From positions 20,965,501-21,029,500 of the forward strand of contig OY747722.1 in assembly GCA_963556495.2 (NCBI GenBank): DNA of 64,000 nt, in the 5' to 3' direction. The position numbers and the translations under genes are program-made. Below are positions 25,166-36,625 of the stretch, piece by piece. Below the pieces are notes generated by a model. It was not told the origin of the DNA. It made no database searches and saw only the letters and a program-made list of their open reading frames with translations. Origin of the DNA: Valencia hispanica. Taxonomy: Eukaryota > Chordata > Actinopteri > Cyprinodontiformes > Valenciidae. The first letter of the stretch is position 1. The number at the start of each line of letters is the position of its first letter.

Positions 25166-25947
25166 ATGGAGGCACTGTATATCCAATCCTATAACAAAGA
25201 GAAGGTGATGACTGAGGAGGATGATTATGAAAAAAATGGGGAACAAGATGAGGGAGACAAAGAGGCCTCTTCTCCTGTGGTCTCCAGCACAGAAGAAGAA
25301 ACGGATGAAGATTCAGAACAAGAGCCTCCGCCTGTTATACGAAGGAAGGTGTCGTTCGCAGATGCATTTGGCCTTAACTTGGTTTCAGTTAAGGAGTTTG
25401 ACAATGCTGACGTGACGGAATCAGAGGCTAGCTGGTCTAATGGGAAGAAGATGGTCAAGTCAACAGAGGAAATCTATCTGTCTTGCTTGTTTACTGTCCC
25501 TTCATCCACAGAAGAGCTGGATCAGAGGCTGTGCGAGCAGATGGTTGAGCTGGAGAGCATTGAGCTTCTTCCGGGAACCACAACCCTCCGTGGCATCATC
25601 CGGGTGGTCAACCTCTGCTACAGTAAGAGAGTCTATGCTCGGGTAACTCTGGATCGTTGGAGCAGCTACTTTGACCTGCTGGCAGAGTATGTACCAGGGT
25701 CCAGCGACAGGAAAACAGACCGGTTCACCTTCAGGTACACTGTGGTTCCTCCATTTGAGAAGGAAGGGACTAGGGTGGAGTTCTGCCTTCGATACGAAAC
25801 TACAATGGGCACTTTCTGGGCTAATAATAAAGGAATGAACTATGTGATGTTCTGCCATCAAAAGGCACAAGTAAAGGAGCATGTGACCCAAACAGAAGAG
25901 GAGACCAGCAGAAACAAGAGCAAGAGAAGTTGTCTCAAAACCAACAG
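25166..25947 (+). CDS. ppp1r3a: ppp1r3a exon 1: PP1-binding motif and CBM21 domain
   Basis: This exon encodes residues 1-260 plus two bases of codon 261 and ends at the donor CAG then GTGAGT. Residues 16-56 are strongly acidic (runs of E and D). The sequence [20 protein letters not shown] at 59-78 contains the PP1-binding KVSF motif and its conserved downstream segment. In mammals a kinase-regulated serine lies in this motif, and here it is S63. The CBM21 carbohydrate-binding domain follows, with [20 protein letters not shown] (143-162), the LAEYVP segment and the signature WANNKGMNY (218-226). The glycogen-binding and phosphatase-binding activities therefore both lie in this exon. Confidence 0.95.
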
Positions 25948-28900
25948 GTGAGTTTGCTTAAAAACTTGCTTGCTTAAAAACAGACAGAAGCAAGTCAGGG
26001 CCCCAACAGTAATCTGAGACAATGTGAATGGTCTATTTACTCTGTGCTGTACCTCTCATTAGATGAAGGTGAAAGCAACAAAACCCTGCTGTATGGCCCA
26101 ATGTCTGTTTACACTAAGTTGTTACATAACTACGTGGTGAGAGATGTTTGGCCCTCTGAACACATTTTCCCCTTTTATGGTCAAATGTCAGTTCAGGTTT
26201 CCATGATGTCTTACTGTAGCTCTTCCATTTGGACAATATTTATACTAATGATTTTCTAGTTCTCGAAAAAGGAATATAGATGTTTGAAAGTATTGATTCT
26301 GATTCCTTTTTTTGTTACATTTAGCTGCATTACTACCGCAATTGCCAATACATTTTATTGAAATGTTATGTGATAAAGCAACATAATACAAAAATTGTAA
26401 AGCATAAGGAAAATTATTTTAGGTAACTTTTTGTTTACATGTAAAAATCTGAAAGTATGATGTGCATATGCATTCACCACCTTTAATAAAGTGGAAGGAG
26501 TTGCACTTACATGTCACCTAAACACCTAACAGGTCACCTGTGTGATGTGAAGAAGCTTAATGCATTGTGATGTTATACAGCAATTTCCCAAGCTTTGAAC
26601 ATCTCAAAGAACACCTTTTAGTCCATCCAGAGTGCACACCTAACAAGAGATGGTGGTTCATTTAAACTGAATGACCAGGCTATGACAGTATTAACCCGAA
26701 TAGCACCCAAGAGTTCCTTGGTAACTCTTAAAGAGCTACAGATATCCTGACCTCAAGAGGGGAAATCTATTGACAGGACATCTTCTTCTTGTGCACTTTA
26801 TGGAAGAGTGGAAAGATGAAAATCAATGGCAAGCTATGTATAGTGGAACAGTCAGGCTGAACAACATCCTCATAATGAAAAAACTGTTTTCTTCCAGCAG
26901 AAGATGGTTGGATCTAAATAAAGCATAATCCTAATAGAAAAGCAGTTTGAGCCCAAGCTACAAGGGAATGGTTGAGCTCAAAGCATATTTATGTGCTAGA
27001 GTGGCCCAGTCAAAGTCCGGACATGAATTCAATTGAGAATCTGTGGCTGAAGACCTTGAAAAAATGATGTTCACATAAATTATTCAACCAATCTGACTGA
27101 GCTTGAGCTTTTTTGCAAACATTAATGGGCATAAGTTTCAGTCTCTAAATGTTCAAAACTCATAGAGACATACCTGCAACACTTGTAGTCAGAATCTGTT
27201 TTCTTTCTCTTAAAAATGCCTCTTAGCATATGTCTGTCACCAAAAATCCTAACAAAACAAAGTTACATTTCTGGTTGTAGTTTGACAAAATGTATACATA
27301 TCTAAGGAGTATACTTTTGCAAGACACCAAATCTGGTATATCATGCTGCAGAAGTGTGTTTAGCAAGTAAATGCACAATGTATTTGTGATTTATATAAAT
27401 ACTTATTTGAACCACAGGAATGGAGATACAGAGGAAAAAACCAAGGAGAGCATACATGCTAACATGGATGCTGCAGGTGTGTATAAGGCAACTTTACATT
27501 TATACAAAGATTAAAATGCACATTTGCATTTATCTGTGTGTGCTGGTGTATATGAGTCAATTTTGGCCATTTTGTATTTCTTTCACAGATGCGGAATGGG
27601 CACACAAAGTAGAAAAGACTTCTGGGGAGATAGAATTACTTCATCCTGAAGACCAAAAACCTTGGGTAAGATTGAGAGACAAACACAGCCTTTTTCAAGG
27701 TTTGCAACATCGTCAAACTACAGTATTTTTGAAGTAAGTACAGTGTATTGACATAAACCTAAATTCTAGTCAAAGTATGCACATCATTTTCTTTCTGAAA
27801 TGGTAAGAGTAGCAATGAAGTCAGAGATGCACATCATTCTGAACATAGTCAAGTTCACCTCAGCAAGATATGGAAATTCAGGTAACCTGACACCTGAAGT
27901 AATTTGAATTCACCCACGTGCTGACAACTACTAATAAAAGCAGGATAGCATATGAAGGAAACTGATTATGTAAACTAAACAAAGGTTATAAGAAGAGGTT
28001 TTAGCAGTGTTACAGGGCATTGCATCACCACATTAATGTGACAAAAAGTATGCAGTAAATTCCAGTGCTGCAATTTAATGTAGTTGATGACCTTAAGCAA
28101 CATATAGTATAGGGGGTACCTGGGTTTTAATTTTAGTGAACACCAAAGCTGGCCTTTGACTTTTTGCTTTTCTGACAGGTGGAAAGTGTGAAAAGACGGC
28201 ATAGAGGTATTCGTTTGGCACGTGTGCAGAACTACCTCTGCCAGAGGGTGCAGCAGCAACAAAAAGGATTTTCACATGACTCAGCCTATGGCCTAAAGGT
28301 TTCTCAGGAAGTGTCAGCTGCAAGGGGTGACTCTGCCAGCTATCTTTATAAATCCCAAAAGATGCAATCAAATGAGGGTCCACAAGTACTTACCTACCAT
28401 CAGATTCCTTTGCTCACATTGGAATGGAACACCAATACACCAGAGCAGCCAGGCAATGCTGATGTCAATGACATTTTGACTGGGAGAGCTAAAGTGACTT
28501 TGTCAAAAGAGTCAGAAGAAAATACACCATCTGTTAATGATATGTGGGAGAGCTTTTCTACAACTACACATGATAGCAACACTAAAGAAACCTCTGTGAG
28601 TGATGCATGGCAGGTTTTCCTTAATGGGCCCAGCTGCAAGCACCACTCTAATGTCCCAGAGTCAGAGTGGCTCCAGACAGCAGCATCTGTGCTTCCTTCA
28701 AATAATAAGGAAACGCAAATTCAATATTCTGAAGAAAATCAAGAATTTGAGGAGGGCACAGATACACCCACCACCTTACAAACCTTAGCTGCGTGTCAGC
28801 TGCTGTCAGACACTTGTGAAACGTTGCTGGCTGCGGTTGCCTTGAACGCTAAGTCGGCAGAGGCATGTGTCAGCAGCCCGGCAGATGACAACACAGCAAC

Positions 28901-31268
28901 GCAACACCCATCCCAAAGGTCACAGACAAACTACGCAGGAGACACTCCACAGGAATTCAACCTTAAGAGGACACTGCCTCTGTCCGAGGACACCGCTGAC
29001 AGTCCAACAGAGTGTCACAGACATAAGGACTGGGTGCAAGAAAGCAAAGGAATAATAGGAACAGCGGGAAGTGGAGAAAGCGAGCCCTTAGCATTGCACA
29101 CACCTGACTCAGTAACAAGCTCAGGGGAGTCGGAGACAACAGACATGACAGTAATGCCAGAGACTCCGAATGCCAGCAATGTTGATACAATCTCACCAGA
29201 TGCAAGGCAGGATGGGGGGCTTTCTTCGAGCGAGGAACGAGAGGTTACAGGCACTGCACACAATGCGGTAGATGACATCCTGGCATTTAGGGAGACAATC
29301 AGGGAGGAGACAAGGGACTTGGTCAGGTTTGTCTTCTCTGCATCCAGGCAAGGAGAGAAGGAGGAGATCATGATGAACTATATGGCAAAGAAAGTGCCAA
29401 AAGAAGAGGAAATATTTAGGCCTCAGGAAAGCAAAGAATGTAATATGCCTCTAAGGTATGGAGATAAAATCCAGTATGAGGAATTTGGGCAAAGGCAAAG
29501 TAGGGAAATTAAGGAGAACAAAACAGAACCAGCAGCTGAATTTGACCCAGAGCAAATATATGAGGATGATTTGGAAAAAAACAGAAATATTTTAATGGAC
29601 GCAAACAAATATATCCCATCCAATTACCACCAGATGAAGGTGGTGGAGAAAGAGGTAAGAGCTGTTGGGAAACAAAGCAAAGAAACAGAGGAAGTAACTG
29701 ATAAAGATAGTAATTCTATTAAGATAACGGATGAGGTACAGTTGCAACATGAAGATAGATCGTCCTCATCACCTATGGAAGAACATGACACACAGTCAAG
29801 TTCTGTCCAAGTGAATGAAAAGCTACATGTTGAAAAAAGGGAGGATTTGCCTTCCACACAAATAGAACAACATAGTGACCAGAAATCTGAAACAGCCCAA
29901 CAAGAGTTGAGTTATGAGAGAAAATTAATGGAGCAAAATGAAAGAAGCCCATCTGCAGTTTTAAGTCCCACTGTTGATACAGTGGAAGCTATGGTTTGCC
30001 ATATTAGACATGATACACAAGTATCTTGTCACACCGATAGGTATGACCATAATCACTTGGAGGTGGTCGAACCAAGGTTGACAGACGCCCAGCAAGCCTC
30101 AAAGAGTCATAAATGTGATTCAAGTAGAGACAAAAATCTAGAAAAAGCAATCGCAATGGAGAATGATGCAAAGAGAGACACTTCAGCAGAAGACCAACCT
30201 GAAACATCTAGAGGAACAAAGCAAGATCATAGTACGCAAGATGAGAATGTATGTGTTGGAATGCTTAAAATAGAGGCAATGAGGGAGTTGATAGTTAATG
30301 CAGAGAGCCCTCAGGGGGAGAATAAAAATACCTGGAAAGAACTAGAATCATCAGCAAAAGCTAAGACTTCTCCACATGTTGAATACAACAAAATGGCAGA
30401 GGGAACAAAAGATCCTATTACAGTTGAAAATAGTGCTGCACTTGATGCGACACAGTCAGGAATTGAGCAAAGGTTCATAGAAAGGTTTGGAGACAATTTG
30501 GTTTGTAGCATCTGGGAAGAGGTCTTTACAAGGGAAGTAAAACCTTCCACTTGGCATACAAATACTATTGGTGACACGAGAAGCAGGCTCACAGACTTGA
30601 CTGAAGACTACAGTCTTATTTACAAGAAAAACTTAAGTGACACCAATGATTCAGCCGTGTTTTCATTGACTGACTTTCCAGCAGATTCAGCTGTAAATCT
30701 CTGTCGAGGCCTAGAGCAACCCTTGGTGACTCAAAGGAATGAATACTCTCTAAAAGACAGAATTAACTCCCTTACCATGACAGAGCACAGTGACAGTCCA
30801 TCTGAATTACAGATTGATTTTGACTCAATTGCTCAACTGAGCCCAGTAGTTAAAAGTAAGGAGCCAATGTTTGAACCAACTATGTCTCTTAGCTCTCCAA
30901 AGGATCAGGAGAACAGCTTGCAAATTAAAGCCAGATCGGTTTCTCATCAGGAAAAATATTTTGAAATAGAAGGCTGCATATTTCCTGACACAGAGAGCTT
31001 TAATCGATCCCCCCACCTTTCCAACAAACACCAGAGCCCCTCGGAGAAATTAAAAGAGTCTGATGCCCTTTTATGGTGGACTATATTGTACACTATCAGC
31101 CACATTACTAGATTACTAATCTGCACCCTCTTGGTTGGGGGATTCTTTGTTGTGGTCTTCCTCTATAACTTCCCGGCCTTCTTTGCGCTCTACATATTTT
31201 CAATGTCTTGGTGGATTTTTAAGTGGAAGAGACACCAGGTGATGACAGGTAAAAAGGCTATGGAATAG
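25166..31268 (+). CDS. ppp1r3a: Protein phosphatase 1 regulatory subunit 3A (glycogen-targeting subunit GM), four exons
   Basis: Joining 25166-25947, 27418-27476, 27589-27665 and 28179-31268 gives 4008 bases and 1335 residues, somewhat longer than the roughly 1120-residue human protein. The order of parts matches GM: acidic N-terminus, RVxF motif (KVSF, residues 61-64), CBM21 domain (about 129-231), a long low-conservation middle, and a C-terminal hydrophobic anchor (about 1270-1321). The family brings PP1 catalytic subunit to glycogen and, through the anchor, to the sarcoplasmic reticulum of striated muscle. There PP1 activates glycogen synthase and inactivates phosphorylase kinase and phosphorylase. 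The start codon has A at -3 and G at +4. All three introns have GT-AG borders and the reading phase is kept throughout. Teleosts may carry two copies, and I cannot say which this is. Confidence 0.93.
26282..27335 (+). mobile_element. Decayed Tc1/mariner element inside ppp1r3a intron 1
   Basis: The left end resembles the usual AAAGTATTGATTCTG terminal sequence and the right end its complement (ACAAAATGTATACATATC then TACTTTTGCAAGACACC). Near 26998-27050 the + strand encodes [18 protein letters not shown], the catalytic DDE-region motif of Tc1 transposases, but many stops break the rest. It lies wholly within the intron, in the gene's own orientation, and does not disturb the splice sites. Confidence 0.8.
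27418..27476 (+). CDS. ppp1r3a: ppp1r3a exon 2 (59 bases)
   Basis: Acceptor TTTGAACCACAG precedes it and donor GTGTGT follows. The exon completes codon 261 (AGG, Arg) and encodes [19 protein letters not shown], then one base of the next codon. It is hydrophilic linker sequence with no recognised motif. The exact phase fit to exons 1 and 3 is the main support. Confidence 0.85.
27589..27665 (+). CDS. ppp1r3a: ppp1r3a exon 3 (77 bases)
   Basis: Acceptor TATTTCTTTCACAG and donor GTAAGA bound 77 bases. They encode 26 residues beginning [10 protein letters not shown] and ending EDQKPW, leaving phase 0. Linker sequence. Confidence 0.88.
27666..28178 (+). other. ppp1r3a: ppp1r3a intron 3
   Basis: 513 bases between donor GTAAGA and acceptor TCTGACAG. 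AT-rich, with no repeat family recognised. Confidence 0.85.
28179..31268 (+). CDS. ppp1r3a: ppp1r3a exon 4: long tail and membrane anchor
   Basis: The acceptor TTTGCTTTTCTGACAG leads directly into codon GTG (Val307) in phase 0. A single open frame of 1029 codons follows and ends in TAG. The first part is basic ([20 protein letters not shown]). Then come two similar segments, SVNDMWESF (W429) and SVSDAWQVF (W450), with a third acidic-W site near W470. The centre is acidic, rich in E, S, T and K, and probably disordered. The last 66 residues carry a stretch of aliphatic and aromatic residues (about 1270-1321, including [18 protein letters not shown]) flanked by WKRHQ. This matches the sarcoplasmic-reticulum-binding tail of GM. 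Confidence 0.93.
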   Translation: MESVKRRHRGIRLARVQNYLCQRVQQQQKGFSHDSAYGLKVSQEVSAARGDSASYLYKSQKMQSNEGPQVLTYHQIPLLTLEWNTNTPEQPGNADVNDILTGRAKVTLSKESEENTPSVNDMWESFSTTTHDSNTKETSVSDAWQVFLNGPSCKHHSNVPESEWLQTAASVLPSNNKETQIQYSEENQEFEEGTDTPTTLQTLAACQLLSDTCETLLAAVALNAKSAEACVSSPADDNTATQHPSQRSQTNYAGDTPQEFNLKRTLPLSEDTADSPTECHRHKDWVQESKGIIGTAGSGESEPLALHTPDSVTSSGESETTDMTVMPETPNASNVDTISPDARQDGGLSSSEEREVTGTAHNAVDDILAFRETIREETRDLVRFVFSASRQGEKEEIMMNYMAKKVPKEEEIFRPQESKECNMPLRYGDKIQYEEFGQRQSREIKENKTEPAAEFDPEQIYEDDLEKNRNILMDANKYIPSNYHQMKVVEKEVRAVGKQSKETEEVTDKDSNSIKITDEVQLQHEDRSSSSPMEEHDTQSSSVQVNEKLHVEKREDLPSTQIEQHSDQKSETAQQELSYERKLMEQNERSPSAVLSPTVDTVEAMVCHIRHDTQVSCHTDRYDHNHLEVVEPRLTDAQQASKSHKCDSSRDKNLEKAIAMENDAKRDTSAEDQPETSRGTKQDHSTQDENVCVGMLKIEAMRELIVNAESPQGENKNTWKELESSAKAKTSPHVEYNKMAEGTKDPITVENSAALDATQSGIEQRFIERFGDNLVCSIWEEVFTREVKPSTWHTNTIGDTRSRLTDLTEDYSLIYKKNLSDTNDSAVFSLTDFPADSAVNLCRGLEQPLVTQRNEYSLKDRINSLTMTEHSDSPSELQIDFDSIAQLSPVVKSKEPMFEPTMSLSSPKDQENSLQIKARSVSHQEKYFEIEGCIFPDTESFNRSPHLSNKHQSPSEKLKESDALLWWTILYTISHITRLLICTLLVGGFFVVVFLYNFPAFFALYIFSMSWWIFKWKRHQVMTGKKAME

Positions 31269-31735
31269 GTTAAGTTTAATGTCTTCTTATGGTGGATTCA
31301 ACTTGGGAAGATCACATCTAAGAATAAATAACACCAAGTGCAATATGCTGATAGTGCATCCCTGTGACTGTGGATTTTCATTTTGCCAATTTCCTTCAAA
31401 TGCAATCTTGTAACCTTAATCCTAGCAATTCAAAGATTACTTGGATTAAGAGTACCTGCAATTTGAATGTTGAAATCCTTCTTTACTTTTTTTGAGGCAC
31501 TCAACTACTGAACTTCAAATAGAATTATAGATTAGATGTAAGGCAAAAAAAAATATAGGTGTATTCACATGATGTTTGAGTTATTAGTTTATGCAAATAT
31601 TCCGCAAAATGTTTTTTTGTCCAATGTGTGTCAATTTGCTGTGTTTTGTGGGCCCAATACAATTTTACAATATATGTGGTTGAATAAAGGGACTGTTGTG
31701 ACGTTCTTCAATAAAATGCATTCACAAGATCTATG
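31269..31735 (+). other. ppp1r3a: ppp1r3a 3' untranslated region with polyadenylation signals
   Basis: AATAAA occurs at 31323-31328, 31683-31688 and 31710-31715. The last two lie 27 bases apart, followed by TTTTTTGGCAATTTTTTT, a U/GU-rich downstream element. They probably set the main end near 31730-31740. Confidence 0.6.
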
Positions 31736-32439
31736 TGCAGTTTTTTGGCAATTTTTTTCTTCTTTAAGATTTAGGTTAACCTGTTTCACAGTCAAAAGAT
31801 TGCTGATTCTTCTCTTGGCCGGTGCCCTTCTATGCCGATTTTACATCCTTTCTCTTTGCATGCATGGGCTTCCTCCAGGAATTCTGGGTTTTTTCCACAG
31901 TCAAAGAAAACATCTAGACAACTTAAAGTGACTAACAAAGTCACTACTCCTGTATAGCTTATTTCCGTGGGACACTTTGTTTCACTACACTACAAAATTT
32001 TACTCAAGATTAGCTTCAGGAACTAGTCGAAGTCTCCAAGCCAGCAAGATAAATCCTCTGATATTCATACTATCAAGTATATCCGGGTTATACTGGAACT
32101 AGCCATCAGGGCTTGAAGAGTTTTGGCAGAACAAGAAGTACAATATCAGTCTATTCCTCCTTGTGGTTTGTGTTTGAGACACACTCCTACATAAACAGTG
32201 TGGAATACTGAAATAAAGAATTCTTAGACAATTTTCAGGAATTAAGAAAAACAACATCAATATATCTGACTTTATACCTATGTAAAAACTGCCCTAAGTT
32301 TCACTTTGGCCACTGAGCTTTAATGGCTGGTAACACTGTTGGTGATACACAGACATCTTGAGTGACACTGCATTTCACTAGGAGTTACTTGATCCCATCT
32401 GGGGTATGTTGACCTTTTGTAAGTTGGCTTCATTTCCAT
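31736..32439. other. Intergenic; weak relic of a fish interspersed repeat near 31840-31930
   Basis: The piece GGGCTTCCTCCAGGAATTC to CACAGTCAAAGAAAACATC resembles part of the repeat seen intact at 34095-34395. Nothing else is recognised. Confidence 0.35.
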
Positions 32440-33060
32440 GCTGGCACTTTTATCTATGTGGGAAAAAGCCAGCATTGACAGAGTGGAGGGCTACTCGTCA
32501 AAGGGCACCTGGCACATCCACTGTAGTGTGTGCAGACAAAAAGTAGCTGTGATCAGGAAGAAACCAAGAAACAAGCATTGAATCTAAATGAACAGTGCTT
32601 GCCCAGAAAGAAAAGGCTGTTTGTACTATTGACAAGCTTGCAACGGTTAGGGATTATAGATGAATCTGCACTGTACACATTAGAAGGGATAAGCAGGACT
32701 CATTTCTATTCTTGATTTGTAAAACACCATGTAGGGGACACAGCCAATATATGGAAGAAGGTACACTGGTCACATAAAATGATGGTAGCATCATGCTGTG
32801 GGGATTTTCTTCAACACCTATATACTAATGAAAGCGGGATTTCCAGATTGTTACACATCACAACTCTACATCACAACTCTACTCTGCATATTTTGGAGGG
32901 TCAGTTGATATCAGGAAGAATAGAAAAATCCCCCATTACATTTCAAGCTCATGTCTGTTGTTGCTGTATATCGCAGTGCTGTGATTTTAAAATTGCTGTA
33001 ACCTGTTTTCAGATATAGTCATTAAATGATTAAAACAACTGTTTTTTTACAGTAAGACTT
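32440..33060 (+). mobile_element. Tc1/mariner remnant
   Basis: At 32778-32820 the + strand reads AAATGATGGTAGCATCATGC then TGTGGGGATTTTC, the Tc1 transposase GGSIMLWGF-type motif. The preceding 300 bases fit transposase order (CATTGACAGAGTGGAGGGC, then a helix-turn-helix-like region) but hold many stops. Confidence 0.6.
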
Positions 33061-34090
33061 CCTTTCAAATTCACTTTTTAAAATAGCTATAGAAAGTAAT
33101 TTTATTTGACCAAAGAAAGCCAAACAAAGTTTAGCTAGGTTCATGTCAGGCAACTGAGCGACCTTTCTGTGTACGTGGGGAACCAACTCCCTGGAACCCA
33201 ACCAGAGCCTTGTGATACAAGACTAAAAGGAGATCTTGTCCATCATGCATAAATGACCCCCACATTAGTCCTCTAACATTACATAGTGTATAGAGAGATT
33301 ATGTGTGCAGTAACCCCACTATACTTGCAAGACTTTGGAAATCATTGGAATGCTAAAAATGCTTCTTGATAGGTTACAATGTTTGATTTCATAGTTAAGG
33401 TTAAAATTAAGTAAAATATATGGCATAGAACCACACATTAGTAAAAGGGTAAAAATACATTTTGATAATGGAAAGAACTATACAACACATATGTGGTTGG
33501 TTGGTTGTTTGTGTGTTACCTCATATTACTGTTGTACAAGTATATAAGGGACCAAAAGACACGAACTTAAATAAGGAATGCCATTGTCAAATGAGTGTTA
33601 CTCTTTTATACATTCCAACTGCATCATCACAAGCTCCCTGAATCCAATATAACTTAACATAGATTTGACATATCAATAAGTATCTTTCTTCTTGAGTTGT
33701 ATGACATGGACTTATGGAAGCCTATTTCCAACACTGTGATGAAAATAAAGAATGTGTATCTCAAAATTATCAGTTAGCAAAGTCAGAATGATAGGATAGC
33801 TTTCTCATCAATATGACTTATCTCATGATTAAGTTAAGAGACAGCTAACTCATAACTACAGTAACTCATAACTATGAGATAACCAAGTTGTACTTAAGAG
33901 TTTGGTAAGTCAGATACAAGTTTTTCCATCACAACGATGGTGGATCTATAAAGATTTAGGGATTTCCAAAGTTTAAAGAGGGAGTGATTAACTATTTACT
34001 ATATATTTAAGATTTCCAAAAACTGATTTATATTATTGTCAAAATGTTCATAAATGTAATTCAGAGTATATTTTCTAATAATCTGTATTT
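33061..34090. other. Intergenic, nothing recognised
   Basis: AT-rich. A short imperfect repeat, AACTCATAACTA and ACTCATAACTATGAG, lies at 33845-33885 and can fold on itself. No coding signal. Confidence 0.35.
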
Positions 34091-34094
34091 TTAA

Positions 34095-34395
34095 GGCCTG
34101 CACAGTGGTGCAGTTGGTAGTACTGTTGCCTTGCAGCAAGAAGGCCCAGGTTTGAATCCCAGCCTGGGTCTTTCTGCATGGAGTTTGCATGCTCTTGCTG
34201 TGGATGTGTGGGATCTCTCCAGATACACTTCCTCCCACAGTCCAAAAACATGACTGTGAATCCGTCTTTCATAATTGCCCTTCGGTATGAGTGTGTGTGT
34301 GCATGGTTATATGTCTCTGTGTTGACCTGAGATGGACTGGGGACCTGTCCAGGGTGTACCCTGCCTCTCGCCCTGTGACTGCTGGAGGTAGGGTT
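34095..34395 (+). repeat. Short interspersed repeat, common in fish (SINE-like)
   Basis: It begins GGCCTGCACAGTGGTGCAG and continues through GCCTTGCAGCAAGAAGG, GGAGTTTGCATGC, CTTCCTCCCACAGTCCAAA and CCTGTCCAGGGTGTACCCTG. This is a well-known fish interspersed repeat. A related copy forms part of the insert at 41522-42009. Confidence 0.7.
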
Positions 34396-35629
34396 ACTTT
34401 AAATATAATAAAAGAGGTATTGCAGATAAGTAACACTAGAATTCATTTATTATACTTTACTATGTGTTGTTGTTAGTGCATTAGCAATGCAATATTCAAT
34501 ATCTAAATACATATTCAACATAAAAAAGCAGGTTTTTCACCATGGTAAAATTGCCAGCACTGTAGTGCTTAATATAAATACATTTATAAGTCGCATCTTC
34601 CTTTTAAAATATTTTAAACCTAAATCAACAGTTTGTTGCCAGTAAGAAAAACGCTACATTTTTCCCCTGAGAAATAAGTGTGATGCTGTGTTCTTGCCAG
34701 TAGATGTCAGTATAAATCAACATTTTAAATTATGCATCTAAAACCAAGAAGCCTGAGTTTATACCATTTTTAATATACACATGGATGGATGTATAGCATA
34801 TATTAGCCTTAATTTAGTTCATTGACCACACCAAACATAACCATACATACATAGAGATGCAAGGCATGACATAAACAGACCACTAAAGTCAAATCCAGAG
34901 GGGAGCAGTAATATAATCTATGATCTCCCTAGGGCAAAAATCACTTGCAGCGAAGTGCACTGGTGGGTAAAAGAGGGCACATAAGGACAAGGTATGTGAG
35001 TGGAAGAGCACAAAATGAGGCAGCTCTGTGTGTTGTGCGGCATGAGGGGACCTGAGGCACTGTGTTGACAGATTGGCGACCTGACAGACTGCATCGTCCA
35101 CATTTTCCTCAGATTGAGAACAACTTTTTTATTCATCCCCCGCCCCAGCCTGAGCAGTCGCCCTGCTGGCGCATTGTGCTCTGCTCCCCCAACCTTCAGC
35201 CTTGCCAGCGTCATCTGTCTGAGACCCTCACCAACCTTTCTCCGTCATTGCCTCAGCCATGCTCACATTTCTATGACGGCTCAGCACCTCGACATTCCCA
35301 GATGTCCACGGGCTCCTGTGATACTGAGACAGCCAGACTTCTGCCATTGGTATTTGGCCCCCAAAAGTTGATGAGTACAAGGGACTGCTGAGGAATTAAT
35401 GTTATATAACTAAAGAAGACCGCAGGCTTTATCCTAATGTTTTTATGAATTTGCTTCCTGGTCGGCAATGGTCTATTAATCCATTGTCTCACTGCATTTC
35501 TCAAACATCATATGCTCCAAAGTTACAAATATCTACTTTAGTCAAAAGGTATTCTAAAATAATTAGGTTTGGGTTAAGTTGTGGCTATTGTGTGGTTGTG
35601 TTTGTTTATTAAATTCTTTTTTGACGTTA
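34396..35629. other. Intergenic, nothing recognised
   Basis: Segment 35050-35390 is GC-richer with long open frames on both strands. None has a start, family resemblance or exon border that I can support. The rest is AT-rich. Confidence 0.35.
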
Positions 35630-36299
35630 GTTTGGCCCATAGGCGGAGATCCCGGGGGATCCATGAAGTTGCCCCCCCCCAAAATATCATTGTACACATA
35701 GATACAGAGAGGGGAACCAAGCAATGTAAAACCACTAAGTCTTTTATCTCACCACTTGTTGTAAAGGCTCAAATATGGCTGTTGGATGTGATCATAAAGG
35801 TGGAATATTGCCATCTAATGCTGGACAATATGTTGAGATTTTGAATATCCATATAATTCAACAAGAGATATTGTTTATATCGGCATGGTAATGCCCTTTT
35901 AGCATTAGTTAACATTAAATTTACACATTTTTATGGTGGATGTGGCCCTGAAAAGTAAACCACATCAACAAATCACAAAAAGCAGCTTCATTCTGTACAT
36001 TTCAGATAGGCAGCAGACTAAAGCTAACTGCTAAGAATGAGCATAACAGAGTTTTTAAATTTTTTTCTTTATTAAAACACTTACATCAGTGCCAGTGGTC
36101 GCATAACCCAAATATTTTCCATATTTCACGGTGGTGACGGATAAATCTAAAGGCTTTTCCTCATTTTGATAGATTAGTATTCACACCCCTGACCACTTGG
36201 TGCAGACCCACAGTCAAATCAATGATCAAAACAAGTTTCCCATGAGTGCATCATTTCATGGCATCTTCCTATCCGTGAGCCCACAGCACATTGAAGAGT

Positions 36300-36625
36300 T
36301 ATAGAGGCTTTGGAGCGCGCCCTGAAGAGCCCGGTGCCGGGCCAAGCACCTGTGCCGAAGCGGCGCATGATCGTAGATTTTGTCCCGCTGAAGCAATAGC
36401 TTGCAGGTCAGGAAACGGCTCGTTCAGAGTCTAACCGACTTCTGGTCACTTCATTTGCAGCAATGTTCCCTGATTTCAAGGCTTTAAATGAAGTGGCACC
36501 TGTAATTCAGTCTCCAGTGTTGCAGTAGAGAGCAGATTCAGGCTCTAGAATAACATCTAAACCCCCCAAGAGAAGTCATAACAATAACCGCTGCGGATTT
36601 CAGGTCCATGCAAACCGAGGAAGTT
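36300..36625 (+). pseudogene. Protein-like reading frame broken by two stops, unknown family
   Basis: In one + frame about 100 codons are interrupted by only two TAG codons. They read ERALKSPVPGQAPVPKRR, then IVDFVPLKQ, then after the stop FAAMFPDFKALNEVAPVIQ, with a further KPPKRSHNNN. The block is GC-rich compared with its flanks. I do not recognise the family. It could be part of a decayed transposon protein carried by the surrounding element, or chance. Confidence 0.25.

Noticed and set aside
26044..26259. 71-codon + frame in ppp1r3a intron 1
   Set aside because: It is intronic, and the phase and donor of exon 1 fit exon 2 at 27418 exactly without it.
28400..30592. Minus-strand frames opposite ppp1r3a exon 4
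   Set aside because: They are antisense shadows of a clear coding exon.
35062..35391. 109-codon + frame rich in P and S
   Set aside because: No homology, a competing open frame on the same strand and no splice signals.
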